A DNA stretch of 64,000 nt. It comes from Liolophura sinensis. Taxonomy: Eukaryota; Mollusca; Polyplacophora; Chitonida; Chitonidae. The stretch spans positions 39,171,385-39,235,384 of the forward strand of contig NC_088295.1 of assembly GCF_032854445.1 (NCBI RefSeq), written 5' to 3'. Positions 1-12,580 of this stretch are shown here, one piece after another (positions within the stretch are counted from its first letter, which is position 1; every line of letters begins with the position of its first letter). The notes under the pieces are model-generated. The model worked only from the letters and a program-made list of their open reading frames with translations, ran no database searches and was not told the origin of the DNA. The position numbers and the translations under genes are program-made.

Positions 1-19
1 CCTTGTAGTCGGAGGCCAT
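1..19 (-). CDS. Possible first codons of a divergent gene
   Basis: On the minus strand an ATG at 19-17 opens the frame M-A-S-D-Y-K, which runs off the left edge. Its context is strong (AAAATGGC: A at -3, G at +4) and it lies about 290 bp from the CRE-type site that serves Rab21. A head-to-head gene pair is therefore plausible. Only six codons are visible, so no product can be proposed and a chance ATG is possible. Confidence 0.3.
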
Positions 20-309
20 TTTCTCACAATTTGGTACAGATACAGCGATATCTTCCGGTTGTTCCAATCTTGTTTTGCTCGATGACGTCCAGTCACCTGT
101 TGCCTCCTACTCCATTAAGGACACCAGAACTGCTAAATAATTTTTTAAGAAAGTTGCCATAAGTTCAGCTTGAACTTGTACGCATCTGCTATAAAATTAA
201 CAATTCTTGACCTTGCAAGTGCAATACGAGTATTTTATGAAACATAACGCGCTTGTGTTTACTATTGTTAATGCTGTAAGCTAGAATTATGGCGAAATCA
301 CATGACTGG

Positions 310-337
310 TGACGTCAGGCGAAGACGTCGCCATCTT
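310..337 (+). promoter_or_regulatory. Rab21 promoter core: CRE plus YY1-like site
   Basis: A perfect palindromic CRE, TGACGTCA, occupies 310-317. A second ACGTC follows at 325, and GCCATCTT (the reverse of AAGATGGC, YY1-like) lies at 330-337. There is no TATA box at a usual position. The Rab21 start codon is 135 bp downstream. CREB/ATF and YY1 binding are inferred from motif identity alone. Confidence 0.5.
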
Positions 338-471
338 CATCGAAAGGAAAACATCGTCACACCTTCTCGTTGGAATAGGATTATTGCGCAATTTAATCAC
401 TTGATAGCTTACATTATCCTCCTTTGATTGACTTAAAACAATAATCTGTATTTGCCTTATGTGAGGAAGTT

Positions 472-3400
472 ATGGCAGGCACATCTACTGGAGGTGGTCG
501 CAGTCACAACTTTAAGGTGGTTCTACTGGGAGAGGGATGTGTTGGGAAGACGTCGTTGGTTCTGCGATATGTTGAAAATAAATTCAATGACAAACACATA
601 ACCACGCTACAGGTGAGAGCTGTGAAAGTGTGTAATTTTTCCGAAATAATGTTACAGTGCCACTTTTTCTTCTGTTCATTTCAAACAGAAAGAATTGGAT
701 TAATTCGACCGTTTTTGCCAGATCATGATGTCATCGAGTACCGACGTAACTGTTTTGCAGATTTGGCACTGTGACAACTGAATACTCAAGATCATTATCA
801 GTAGTTTACAGCATGCTCGTGAAATGCGCAAAACGTGAAAGGGCCCTCAGCTCTGCTGTATTTAGATCAACATACATACCTTCGATCTTTTTAAACTTTG
901 TCATTTTATATTTTGTGCCACTTGTAAGGCTAGTACACATTTTGAGAAGAAAGTCTGGAGACTAAATACATATATGCTGGTTTGGGCAACTGACAGTCAG
1001 CACCCTATATTTTCATAGTCCAAAATGGCTCTGGCAGATAGGTTTGGCAAAATTTTATTCAGCCCGCAGCTTGCTGTCATGATGTTTTGAGCATCATCAA
1101 GGAGTCTGCGCTCACGCAGCCTAGGAAATAACCAATCATTGTTGTGCTTGGGACAAATCGGGTTTTAAAATGAAGCGTGCTCTGACTGAGGATGGGACCA
1201 TCCTTGGCTGAACCAAATTTTTCCCAAAGCTAACATCAGAGTAATCTTGGACTAATATTTTCGGAACTCCACTTTTGATATTTTTAGCAAGGTTTTCTTG
1301 CTGGTGACATGTTAATGATACTTCTTGCTCATGGACATCATCATGCTGTGTGCAATCACCAGTTACATGGTGGTGCTGTTTAATGGGTCAGTCATTTGAT
1401 GAGAGCAACAATGAAGTACTAAATTGCTAAAGTGCTTCTGTCACACAACTTAAATAGTATTAAAATCATATATTGTCAGAGTCTTTGCCTTTTGATATGG
1501 ATTTGTGCAATTTTATCGTGCACAAATATTGTACCACTTGTGTGGTAGGCTAGCTACAAGTACTTGTCCCAAATTGTCAGTCATTGCCATCAGTAAAGAC
1601 AGTATATACTGTAATTCTTCGAACTTTTCGCATGTTTGCAAGGTGTTTATTCAAGCGTATTCTGAAGGCATTATTCTGTGTTGACTAATAAAATAACACT
1701 CTTTTTGGAGCCCTGAAACTGGACCATCCAAGTGATGTAGTTTTCTTTCCAAAATCAAATTAAAAATATGCATAAACTACACTGAAAGTTGCTCTTTCGT
1801 ATGCGAAAAGATTGAGGAATTAGGGTATACATGCTTTGCATTTTAGTGACATAATTCCGTATTTCTAAGCGTCTTAGTTCAGTATTTGCAACCAGTTTTG
1901 TGTGTTCTCAGATTGAAAGTTTAATGCTATATATGCCAGAATGGAGTTTCAAATTTGATCTTAATACACGTAAATGTACGTGCATATTGTAATGCTTAAC
2001 GTGCCAAATGTGGATTTGCCTGTACCATTTGGTGAGATTTGATAAAGTAATGTTTTCATAAATGCACCGATACAGCTGTAAATTGGAGATTTTTTTTTTT
2101 TTACTTGACCTTCACCAGTTCATAAATGGACCGTTAGGGATGTTTGGTAAAATTACCACTGGATGTAGTTGGGCTTGTTATCTGAAGTACTGATGTGTCT
2201 ATAATTTTGTCATGTGCTGTAGAAGTAAATCTGCTACTTCAGTGTGTTGAGAAAATGTCCTGCTGTTAGATGTAATACATGTTATAAATAATGGAGTTGT
2301 TATCCATAAGAAACCTGTCTGTTCACCTATGTGGTACATGTAGTAATTATACTAATATTGTCTTTTGTAGGCTTCATTTTTGAATAAGCGGATAAATATT
2401 GGTGGAAAAAGAGTCAACATAGCCATATGGGTAAGCCTTACGTTATTGTTGCGGATGTATTGGGAGCGGGCCACGGTCAAGTGAGTTTAAGGTGCTTACC
2501 TTTCAGTTGCAAGGACAGGTGAGGTGTGGGTTCGTAACCAGCCTGGGACTGGGAATTAGAGGATTCCCTGATCTCACTGCTTGTGAGGCCTTTATGATAA
2601 TAAGAGATAGATCACGCTCTTGGGACCATAAGCGCACCACTTGTCTGCCGCCAACACGACAGGTTCATCACACATATGAAAGTCTGATATTAACTCACCT
2701 AAGGTCGGTTTCTTCCACCCATGAAACTGACCACCATTGTGAGGTGAAAAATTCTTAACAGTGATGTTAAACAACAATAAAGTAAATTAAAGCTGTTATC
2801 CAACAGCAGGGCTTCTGGCATTCGCCATCGTCGCAAAGTTAGAACAATGTTTTGAAATGGCGATAATATTTGAAAAAAATGTTTTGTGAATGTTTTAGCA
2901 ACAAATTTATTTACTTAAGAAAAAATACAAACATTATACAAAATCTACCATGAGAGTTTTCTGGGGCTCGGCAAAACAACAACAACACAGTTGTATGGTG
3001 GTTACTTACACAAATCTACAAATTGGGGTTCAGCATTTTTTGCAAGTTGACTTACATTAAATAACGCTAGAAATCATTTTTGTTAAATACTGAATGAGAA
3101 TCATGGCATTTTGGGGGATGCCTTTCATATTGATCACAATGTATTAGGTCAAGGCCGTTAAGGAAGTATGGCTAAAGAAAAATAGTATTTGCTTCAAAAT
3201 CTGGTGAGTGGCTGATGTGACTGGCTATAATGGTAAAAAACATGAAAAAAATGTAAAGAAATTAAACCCTACAATGCCAAGCATGATTTACAATTGGCCA
3301 AATACTGAAAACTAGAATAGAGATTAGGCGGCATTGATTTTCTGCTGATAGCCCAGGACAAAAGACAGAAATAATACATTGTCGCACAGTTGATGACAAT

Positions 3401-6190
3401 GGTCAATTGCCGTCAATGGTTTCGTGCAGTGTAGCATGAAGCGCCCTTGTTATTTACGTAGGACGGTTTTGTAAAATTTTTGTTGGTTTTTTGGTCAAAA
3501 CATGAAAACAACACAAAGTACACAAAGAATTCTTGCAGATTTCTAATTGTGACTTCAGCATCATATTACTTTTGAGTTTTGAATTAAGCAGTATCTTTCT
3601 GAAGGATTCTATCCAAATTCAGTAGTTTTTTCTAAAATGTCAATTGTGTTTCACATGTTTTCGCTTAAATTTGGGTAACTTGTTTGCTAGCCAATAAGCT
3701 TTATACTACTGAACCGCAACAATAGGGCTATTGCTACTTGTCAAATTACATCTGAATCTTTCTTTGTTTACTTTTATTTTATCAAAATAGCAAATTAATT
3801 TCTCTTAACTCTTTCTGGTAAATCAGATTGCTTTATGGCAGTATGACCTAGAAGTAACTGTATGCCCTTCAAGAAAAAAAAGGTTTGTAACAAAAGTATA
3901 ATACTTGACCATATTCTTTTAATTTCCAGCTCATGTAAAATATAAGGAAATGTTATTGTGTAAAGTGTTTCGTGTATGATGTTAAGTGATTCAATAAATG
4001 ATGGGTTGTTTTAGACACCTTTATTTCTTCCACTCAGGACACCGCAGGTCAGGAGAGGTTCCATGCATTAGGTCCTATTTACTACAGAGATAGCAATGGG
4101 GCTATTTTAGTTTACGATATCACAGATGAGGACTCCTTCCAAAAGGTTGGTCAGAAATATGGTCATTGAATTAATTGTTCCTGCCTTGAGAAAGGATCAT
4201 CACTGTAGCTATTCTTTGTAATTGTCCAGACTTAATTAAATTTGAATCAAAAACAAAATTGCTAATCTATGAAATGATTATTTTTTTCTTACTCCCATTG
4301 TATATGTAGGTGTTACCTCGGGCAGTGGCGAAATTCATAACTGTGTAACTGTTTTATTAAAATGTTGGTCTTTGATGGCTCATTTGGGTAAAATGTCACT
4401 GACATCACAACCAATTGACCTTTGATCAGTGCAGTTGTATGCTCAAGTCCACCCATCCAATGTACCGTGGCATTAATTTAGAAGATTTGTTTAGTTAATT
4501 ATCTGGTAATAGATTGATCCAACACATCTGACACATGTCCCACCACTTTGACCCCTTCTCATGACAGCATTACTTTTCATTCCATTCCTGGTGAAAGCAA
4601 GTGTGACGTCATTATATCACGGAAAGATTGAACATTTGTAACCAATGTGTGGAACATCCAGTGGATCTAGTTGCAACAGTACTGCTTATGATTGGTCATT
4701 TGCATGTTCTTGATTGACGTTTCAGAGAGGCCTGTTGGTTGAACTTTTCTTTGTGGAACCCAGTTTCCAACACCCATAAATGAGAATATACCTGGTAGGC
4801 AGTTTAGTAAGAATTAATATCTTAGAAACCAAAGCTTTCTATTTTTCCAGGGTCAATCCTGGATTGAGTTACACTTAAGACCTGAAAAAAACTAAGTTGT
4901 CTTGGCGTTCAGCATGAGGGGCATAGTGCAACAACTGGTTGACCTGTATCAGTATAATGGCTCGGGCAGGCGGCTAAGGCGTCTCAGTGAAGCAGCACTA
5001 GATAAAAGAACTGTGGAAATCTGTCCTTAAACAAGAAGACACGTTACATGCACTCTTAGGATTCCTTTGTCTTCATATGACTGAAAAATTGTTAAGTATG
5101 ACGTTAAACACCAAGCACTCACTCACTCACTCACTCTTTTTCTACAGGTTAAAAATTGGGTCAAAGAATTAAAGAAAATGCTTGGAAACGACATTTGTTT
5201 GTGTATAGCTGGGAACAAAATAGACCTAGAAAAGGAACGTCATGTGTCAGTGGAGGAAGCTGAAGCGTGAGTAAATCCATGTGCATGAAATCTGCTCACT
5301 CCTCTTCGTCGTGTTGTCATGGAGATAGCATGTGGGGGGAATAATGCTGCATAGCTTGGAGATCTCACTAGTTTTGCTGTGTTCTGACTCTGCAGATTGT
5401 TTTAAATGTAACTCTTACATGGTCAGCTCTGTAATACTTACTGTCTTACTGTGAAGTGAAATGCCAAATCTCATTTTTCAGAAAGATACGAATGAAAAGA
5501 TGGCATTAAACTTCCTAAAACATGTATGTTTTGGTCTTTATTCGTAAACAGGCTGAAGAATAAGAATTTTACAGAGTAACTTGATTAAACTCATGTTATG
5601 TTTATCAAAATACAGTATCGTTGTCCAGAAAAGTAGGTGTGATATTTAGTTTTATTTCTCTCATTTTCTAGATATGCAGCCTCTGTTGGAGCCAAACATA
5701 TTCACACTTCAGCTAAGCTAAACAAAGGAATAGATGAGGTGTTTTTGGACCTCAGCAAAAGTAAGTTACTCTGTTACAACTTATTATTTTATTTTCTCCA
5801 ACTTTTAGGTAACATTTTATCACATTTAATTTACATGGTGGCACATGCACTTTCCCCAGTGGAACCATTTCATGTACTGTTGTTTTTTTGTTTTGTTTTT
5901 TCTACAGTAGAGATGGTTCAAAGAAATTATTAACCTGTAATCTAATTAAGGTGTAAAACCTTATTTTTGCATGGAAGAGCTGTGTTCTGTGCTATTTGCA
6001 TGTACATGTGATTTACTCACTGTTAAAAACAAACATATTAATGTTCGATTTTTTTCTTCCTTCAGGAATGCTCGAGAGATCAGCAGATGACATTTTATCT
6101 GGAGGAAACAAGAGCAAGTCAAACAGGAAAAGTGTTGTTGTTGTCGACGACGATCAGCCAGCACAGCAGAGCAGTGGAGGCTGCTGTTAA
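472..6190 (+). CDS. RAB21: Ras-related protein Rab-21
   Basis: Small GTPase of the Rab family. Rab21 acts on early endosomes and in integrin trafficking. Six coding exons: 472-612, 2371-2430, 4038-4145, 5148-5266, 5672-5760 and 6066-6190. All introns are GT-AG, the phases join exactly, and the product is 213 residues (human Rab21 is about 225). Visible motifs: P-loop GEGCVGKT at residues 20-27, switch I KHITT at 41-45, WDTAGQE at 67-73 with the catalytic Gln at 72, NKID at 126-129 and SAK at 156-158. The protein ends in GGCC, so the last two cysteines are the expected prenylation site. The segment [14 protein letters not shown] and the switch regions are near-identical to vertebrate Rab21, which separates it from Rab5 and Rab22. 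The hypervariable tail (about 174-213) is Ser/Lys/Asp-rich. The start is the first ATG of the exon and is followed by a Gly-rich leader, as in other Rab21 proteins. All key residues are intact. Intron 4 contains a SINE ending at the exon 4 acceptor. Confidence 0.96.
1607..1828. mobile_element. MITE family M1, copy A (Rab21 intron 1)
   Basis: An element of about 220 bp with imperfect terminal inverted repeats of about 25 bp. The left end is CTGTAATTCTTC..TTTTCGCATG; the right end, read in reverse, is CCTAATTCCTCAATCTTTTC. Both ends abut TA-rich sequence, as expected of TA target duplication. No coding capacity. Related copies lie at 16211-16426 and 54622-54825. Confidence 0.7.
2470..2790 (+). 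mobile_element. SINE-like repeat in Rab21 intron 2
   Basis: GC-richer than the surrounding intron. It carries a B-box-like GGGTTCGTAACC near 2528 and ends with the SINE-type core GATGTTAAACAACAATAAAG near 2763-2782. An AT-rich tail follows. The short reading frames inside it are not protein-like. The head is too diverged to name the parent tRNA. Confidence 0.55.
4850..5136 (+). mobile_element. ACTC-tailed SINE (family S1), 5'-truncated, in Rab21 intron 4
   Basis: Matches the copies at 24650-25009 and 44635-45028 from the segment GGGTCAATCCTGG onward. Shared blocks include GCAGCACTAGATAAAAGA, CATATGACTGAAAAATTG and GTTAAACACCAAGCACTC. The tRNA-like head with the A box is missing. The (ACTC)n tail ends at 5136, and Rab21 exon 4 begins at 5148 after TTTTTCTACAG, so the element abuts the splice acceptor. 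Confidence 0.85.
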
Positions 6191-7489
6191 TATGAACAGT
6201 GATAAGGAGTTATAAACTGTATTACAGAGATGTAAATGTATGTCCTGGGTGAAGGGTATCACACCCTGTTCACAGTGTGCTCTGATTCATCACCTGAGTG
6301 GCAGGGCTATGTATGGCAGTGCTGCCTATACCAGAGCACCAGTGGGTCCCAGGTTGGACTGTGGCCCAGATCTGGTTACATCTCCAAGTGAGAGTTTACT
6401 GAACCCAGTGATAAAATACTCTGTCGTGCCCCTGCCTACACCAGTACCATGATTCATAGTAATAATGCTTCTTTTCTTTTCCGTCGTTACCTGTATTTGT
6501 TTTGTTTTTCTTGAACACAGCAGTCTCTCCAAAACTTAGCATCACCAAAACACAATCAGCTAAATTTTTGGCAGTGGTGAATTATAGCTAAGTAAGTGAC
6601 CCAGAATATTTGACAGGAAGATGAACATGATGTCCAATTTATTAACTGGTTTTTGTTAGAATTATAAGCCTATTAGAGTTGTAACCTGTTTAATATTAGT
6701 TCAGAGATGCTCATCCCTGCTGCCTGGCAAGCTTTGCCTGGCAAGTTTGTAACACAGAGAGTTGTCATCCCAGGGAGTGATGGTAGGGGATTTATTATTA
6801 CTGCACAGAACCACATGCTTGTCTGTATAGGTCACCACACTGCCATTTGAGCTGGATATAAGTTACATGACTGATATGGTATTAGGAAGCCTGAAGTAAA
6901 GCCCTGTTTATCTGGAGAGTATATAGGTGTCTGATTACAAGACATTGAAGCACACATGTATGTGGATACATAGTGTTGAAATATTTTCTTGGTATCTGCT
7001 CTTACGAAAAGTGTTCTCAGATATCAGTGTTCTTGATGCAGAACTTCATGAGCTTGACATTGAGTGTGTAGCAGGGCATTGCTTTGCACATCTCTTGTGC
7101 TGACCATAATATAGCCATGAAGCTGTAAAGAATGCCAGAAACCATGCACACTGTTACAACATGTTACAACCATGTGTCCTGGCAGGTAGATTGAAGTTAA
7201 ACCAGCAGCTGGGGGAAGATGTCGATTTCTGTGGGCACACAAAACAAATCCTTTTAGTTGATGAGAAAAATTTAAATCCAAATCTTTAATAACAGGTTTT
7301 CGCTGATCTTTTGGTAGATCCAGTCAAAAAATGTTACCTGCCTTGTTTCTTGAAATAACATGTAACAGTGTTGTTGCTGTCATAAACCAATGTTTGAATA
7401 CAAGGTCCTCTGGTTAGACATGTTAGGTTGTAGTCACCGCCAGTGATAGATATGTACATAACATCTTAATTAAATGTACCACAATGCGG

Positions 7490-7680
7490 TTTCGACTTGC
7501 CAAGGGAACTGGAAATGCACCTTGTGTCAGACCAAAAATCCCAAACCCTTGACCATTGAGGTCGCTTGTTTGAATCCTTTGCAGGTTTGTCAGTTATGTG
7601 GCAAGAGTGGTGGTTCGGCCAGCGAACATTTTTTTTAGTACAGTGTTAAACACAAATGAAATATTTAAAGAAATATTTAT
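7490..7680 (+). mobile_element. Degraded SINE-like repeat
   Basis: Has a B-box-like stretch (GAGGTCGCTTGTTTGAATCC near 7559) and ends in GTGTTAAACACAAATGAAAT, which resembles the 3' core of the other SINEs here. The A-box part is not clear. Confidence 0.4.
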
Positions 7681-8464
7681 ACAGTAGTGAGCATACACAT
7701 AACGGATACTACATTTTGGGGTTCTAAAGCATTTATGTACAGGAGGAAGCTGCATGGTGGAAGTGCAAAAATTTCAATTCTTAATATCCTTCATGGAAAT
7801 GGTGGCTTGCTATTTTTGTATTCATCTCACTCATGCAATTTCCTGAAATAAATGTGATTTTAAAAAGCTCAATGTGTACAGTGCTAATGCACTTGTCCTC
7901 TGGTTGTAGTAGAAAGCTCAGAAATGCCATACCCTTGATAACAGGTTGGATTTGAGCAAGGAAATGCAATGTGAGGCAGTATATATGTTTTAGCTGACAT
8001 AATGAAGAACGTTAGGGACTGGTTATTCTGCACTCTACACATCTGGTCACTTTTAACAAATTTTTTCTCTGCACAAGTTCTCATATGTTAGAGCACCAAG
8101 CTATCTTATTTAATGGCATTGTTCCTCACAATTTGGAGCAGTGTAGAAAGTTTATTTCAGTTTAAATTAGAATTTTAGAATTATACAGCTGTATATTCAA
8201 ATGGTACGGGCATCTATTGGTAACATCTACTCCGCAGGAAATGACTGTAAATTACCTAAAATTTTGTCCTTCAGAAACTACACACATTTTAATGGTCTGA
8301 ACAAGGGTATTGAGGTTTACTTGGAAGGTATAATGATGCTTTACAGGAAAAATATTGATTTCAGCACCAAAATAATAATGTAAAGGTTTTGCTATAACCA
8401 GTAAACACTGGATGAGTTGTACCAATCCATACATGGTGTTATCGACATAAGCTTTAAAGGGCAA

Positions 8465-8521
8465 CTGCTCCCATCATCAGATATAATACACACCTATCAT
8501 TATATCTGATGATGGGAGCAG
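8465..8521. repeat. Perfect hairpin: 23-bp arms, 11-bp loop
   Basis: The arm at 8465-8487 (CTGCTCCCATCATCAGATAT and three more bases) is exactly the reverse complement of 8499-8521. The loop is ACACACCTATC. It lies in the Rab21 3' flank. It could be the core of a foldback element or a folded structure in a long 3' UTR. No flanking duplication was seen. Confidence 0.8.
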
Positions 8522-10227
8522 CTGTTCTCAAAAGTCCATATCAATACCACCACATATAAAATTAATATTATTTTCCCTCCAAAAATGCATGATATGTGGC
8601 GAAGAATTATTTACAGTGGTTGTCTTTCATGTAAATCAGACAGTGTGTCTATCTGGTGGTTAGTTGTGTCCTGAAAACGAGCTGTTTTGGGTTTTAGTCT
8701 TAAATGTTAAGAAAAACCTAATCCTAACTCATAGAAAAGATATGAGTACAAATATGTTAATGAGGCTGCGGCTAATATTACAATTGCCTTGAGCATTTGA
8801 CTGCTGACTTAATCACAGCCTGTACTTCATGCACAAATGTAATTCTGTTTTTATTTGTCTAGAAATGAGATGAAAATATTCATTACAATATACCGTAGAT
8901 GTATAACCAAAAAGCTACTTGTTCAAAACTTCATAAATTTGATAAGCTAGCAAGCTTTACATAAATCATGTGATTAGTGCAGAAACCATGATAGCAACCT
9001 AAAACTGCTTGATGAACGGGATAGCAATCAGTGTTTGATTATTAGCCAATCAGAATTTGTCTTTGGCTTTACTGCAGAGTGAAGCTCATTGGCAGCAGTG
9101 TGCAAGGCATTGGGAAATAATCAAACTGCAAAAAGAAATATTTTAGTGTTTTCATTTTTCTCATGTAATGTCATCTAAAAAAAAGGAAAGGTCTTTTTAT
9201 GACCCATTCCAAGACCCATTCTCGGATTCTCCATTTTGGAGAACTATTGATTTTGTATCAACCTGATGATAATACAGTAACTGTATAATGTGATGAATTT
9301 AGACCCTAAATGGCAAGTCTCCAAATCAAGGAGAATTGATTACAGTGGATAAGGATTGTAATACAGGCACTGTCAAGTGACAACATTTAGGTTACAACTG
9401 CAATATTTTGGAGAAAACAGAAAAAGTTTTGGGGAATTGCTAAAACACCTATTGGACAAAAAGTGGGCCTTATTGTCATAGCGAATTCAGTTTTTGGCTG
9501 TTCTTGTGCATCTTAAGTAGTACAACTTTTTGTGTTGGAATAATATTACGTTTTGTATGTCGATTTGGGGTCGCATTATTGAAACAGATGTGATCAAAAT
9601 GTTGGTTTTGAGATGTGATTGTCATGGTGTTTGTTTGACATGAACAATACACCATTTAACCTATATCACATTGTAGAGCTATGAGGACTTCCTTTTTTGC
9701 AAAGCCTCAAAAAAGGGTGATATAGCTGCATCTGGTTTGGTGTAAAAAGTCATTGTTCAGTAGTCTATTATAATAGCTTACTACTACAAAATCATTTTAT
9801 TCTTGTATTGTGCTCTTAACATCTAATATAGTCAGAATTTACCTTTTTCTGACCCTCCTGTACAGGTGTTGCATGTACATAAAAGGTCAGCCTGATTAGG
9901 TATACCTGAAAGGTGAAATGTGTGCCTCTGAGTAATTTATGTCATCAAGCTATTGTATACATTAGATGACAAATGGTTTTGTGTAATGTTAACTGAACTG
10001 TCATGCTAAGTCGTTCATGGTGTTTCATTCCCATGGAGGGTTTTTTTTTTTTCGTTTTTTGTAAAACTGCTGTATATATGTACATTGGAAAGCGGTATAT
10101 ATTTGTCAGATGATGATTAGTTAAGGCTGCATTTGTGTGAACATTTCAGGTTTTGAAATGACAAATTATACTTGATGTGATACAAAACCTATTCAGTGCT
10201 GAGTGTATTCGGTCCAGCAGTCAGACT

Positions 10228-10233
10228 TAATAA
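10228..10233 (+). terminator. Candidate polyadenylation signal for Rab21
   Basis: AATAAA in the context TTAATAAAAACATA, about 4 kb past the Rab21 stop codon. It is the last clear signal before the tandem array. Earlier AATAAA-like sites exist, for example near 7845, so the assignment is tentative. Confidence 0.25.
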
Positions 10234-10339
10234 AAACATACCCATTTCACTAAACTATCTCTGGTTTGTTCTTTATTTCGATTGCTGATGACAGTGACAG
10301 TCATGACAGTGTCCCTCAAGGAAAGGTAATAATCCTTCC

Positions 10340-10650
10340 AAGTGGAAGTGTAACGGATTACCAGCTGGGGATTTGAATCAGTGATCTCCACGCATCACTA
10401 AAAGGAAAGTCCCCTGGGCTCTTATATATCAACCTGTTACATTCAACCCCAGTTTTTGCCAGTCACGTCCTTGTAACTACCCAGGGAAGGAGAGTCAAAC
10501 ACACACAGGGTTCACCAGAGCATCATGGCCTGCTTTGTAAGCCAGCCCAGCAAGCAGTCGCAGCACCAAATGCGATGGTGCTTACCAGCTGAGGATGTGA
10601 ACCAGCGATCTCTGGGTTTTGAATCCATGCCTCCACCGCTAAACTAAAGA
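10340..10650 (-). mobile_element. tRNA-derived SINE, minus orientation
   Basis: Read on the minus strand from about 10650, TAGTTTAGCGGTGGAG resembles an A box and GGTTCACATCC a B box, the expected order for a tRNA-derived head. A second block close to the B-box part recurs near 10357-10390 (CCAGCTGGGGATTTGAATCA), so the element may be dimeric or partly duplicated. Confidence 0.5.
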
Positions 10651-10814
10651 GAGATCTGATTTCAGCAAGTTCTAACCAAGTTAAAAATAAAAGAACTGAA
10701 ATATACCTGATAAGGTGTAAACCTATAATGACAATCATACAGTCAGGCTTGGCTTTGGATGATTTTTTTCTTTCTTTCATTTTGCTTGGTACATGTATGA
10801 CCGACTGGTCACTA

Positions 10815-12580
10815 ATCTTCCCACCTTGATCTTACCACTGGTACAGCTGAAATTTCTTTGATGTAGAGTTCAGGCATAATTATTCACTTAATCTCCCCAC
10901 CTTGACCTTACCAATGATACAGCTGAAATTTCTTTGTAGAGTTCAGGCGTAATCATTCACTTAATCTCCCCACCTTGATCTTACCAATGATACAGCTGAA
11001 ATTTCTTTGATGTAGAGTTCAGGCGTAATCATTCACTTAATCTCCATTGATCTTACCAATGATACAGCTGAAATTTCTTTGATGTAGAGTTCAGGCCTAG
11101 TCATTCACTTAATCTCCTTCCACCTTGATCTTACCAATGATACAGCTGAAATTTCTTTGATGTAGAGTTCAGGCCTAGTCATTCACTTAATCTCTCCACC
11201 TTGATCTTACCAATGATACAGCTGAAATTTCTTTGATGTAGAGTTCAGGCCTAGTCATTCACTTAATCTCTCCACCTTGATCTTACCAATGATACAGCTG
11301 AAATTTCTTTGATGTAGAGTTCAGGCATAGTCATTCACTTAATCTCTCCACCTTGATCTTACCAATGATACAGCTGAAATTTCTTTGATGTAGAGCTCAG
11401 GAGTAATCATTCACTTAATCTCCACACCTTGATCTTACCAATGATACAGCTGAAATTTCTTTGATGTAGAGTTCAGGCATAGTCATTCACTTAATCTCCC
11501 CACCTTGACCTTACCAATGATACAGCTGAAATTTCTTTGATGTAGAGTTCAGGCATAGTCATTCACTTAATCTCTCCACCTTGATCTTACCAATGATACA
11601 GCTGAAATTTCTTTGATGTAGAGTTCAGGCGTAATCATTCACTTAATCTCCCCGCCTTGATCTTACCAATGATACAGCTGAAATTTCTTTGATGTAGAGG
11701 AGTTCAGGCATAGTCATTTCACTTAATCTCCCCACCTTGATCTTACCAATGATACAGCTGAAATTTCTTTGATGTAGAGCTCAGGCATAGTCATTCACTT
11801 AATCTCTCCACCTTGATCTTACCAATGATACAGCTGAAATTTCTTTGATGTAGAGTTCAGGCATAGTCATTCACTTAATCTCCCCACCTTGATCTTACCA
11901 ATGATACAGCTGAAATTTCTTTGATGTAGAGTTCAGGCGTAATCATTCACTTAATCTCCCCGCCTTGATCTTACCAATGATACAGCTGAAATTTCTTTGA
12001 TGTAGAGGAGTTCAGGCATAGTCATTTCACTTAATCTCCCCACCTTGATCTTACCAATGATACAGCTGAAATTTCTTTGATGTAGAGCTCAGGCATAGTC
12101 ATTCACTTAATCTCTCCACCTTGATCTTACCAATGATACAGCTGAAATTTCTTTGATGTAGAGTTCAGGCGTAATCATTCACTTAATCTCCCCACCTTGA
12201 TCTTACCAATGATACAGCTGAAATTTCTTTGATGTAGAGTTCAGGCATAGTCATTCACTTAATCTCCCCACCTTGATCTTACCAATGATACAGCTGAAAT
12301 TTCTTTGATCTAGAGCTCAGGCATAGTCATTCACTTAATCTCTCCACCTTGATCTTACCAACGATACAGCTGAAATTTCTTTGATGTAGAGTTCAGGCGT
12401 AATCATTCACTTAATCTCCCCACCTTGATCTTACCAATGATACAGCTGAAATTTCTTTGATGTAGAGTTCAGGCGTAATCATTCACAATCTCCCCACCTT
12501 GATCTTACCAATGATACAGCTGAAATTTCTTTGATGTAGAGTTCAGGCATAGTCATTCCCTTATTCTCCCCACCTTGATC
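10815..12580. repeat. Tandem array, 76-bp unit, about 23 copies
   Basis: The unit contains CCACCTTGATCTTACCAATG, ATACAGCTGAAATTTCTTTG, ATGTAGAGTTCAGGC and GTCATTCACTTAATCTC. Adjacent units differ at only a few sites in the middle, while the first unit (near 10818) is the most diverged, as is usual at array edges. A variant with an AGG insertion (GTAGAGGAGTTCAGG) occurs twice about 308 bp apart, each time preceded by CCCGCC, indicating duplication of a four-unit block. The array sits between the convergent 3' ends of Rab21 and the membrane-protein gene. Confidence 0.95.

Larger units (their letters stand above)
6191..10240 (+). other. Rab21 3' flank and probable long 3' UTR
   Basis: AT-rich sequence with no supported gene. 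It holds a weak SINE-like patch (7490-7680) and a perfect hairpin (8465-8521). Possible polyadenylation signals lie near 7845 and at 10228. Where the Rab21 transcript really ends cannot be told from sequence alone. Confidence 0.4.

Noticed and set aside
10815-12580. CRISPR-like array
   Set aside because: Units are head-to-tail with no unique spacers, and the genome is eukaryotic. It is a minisatellite.
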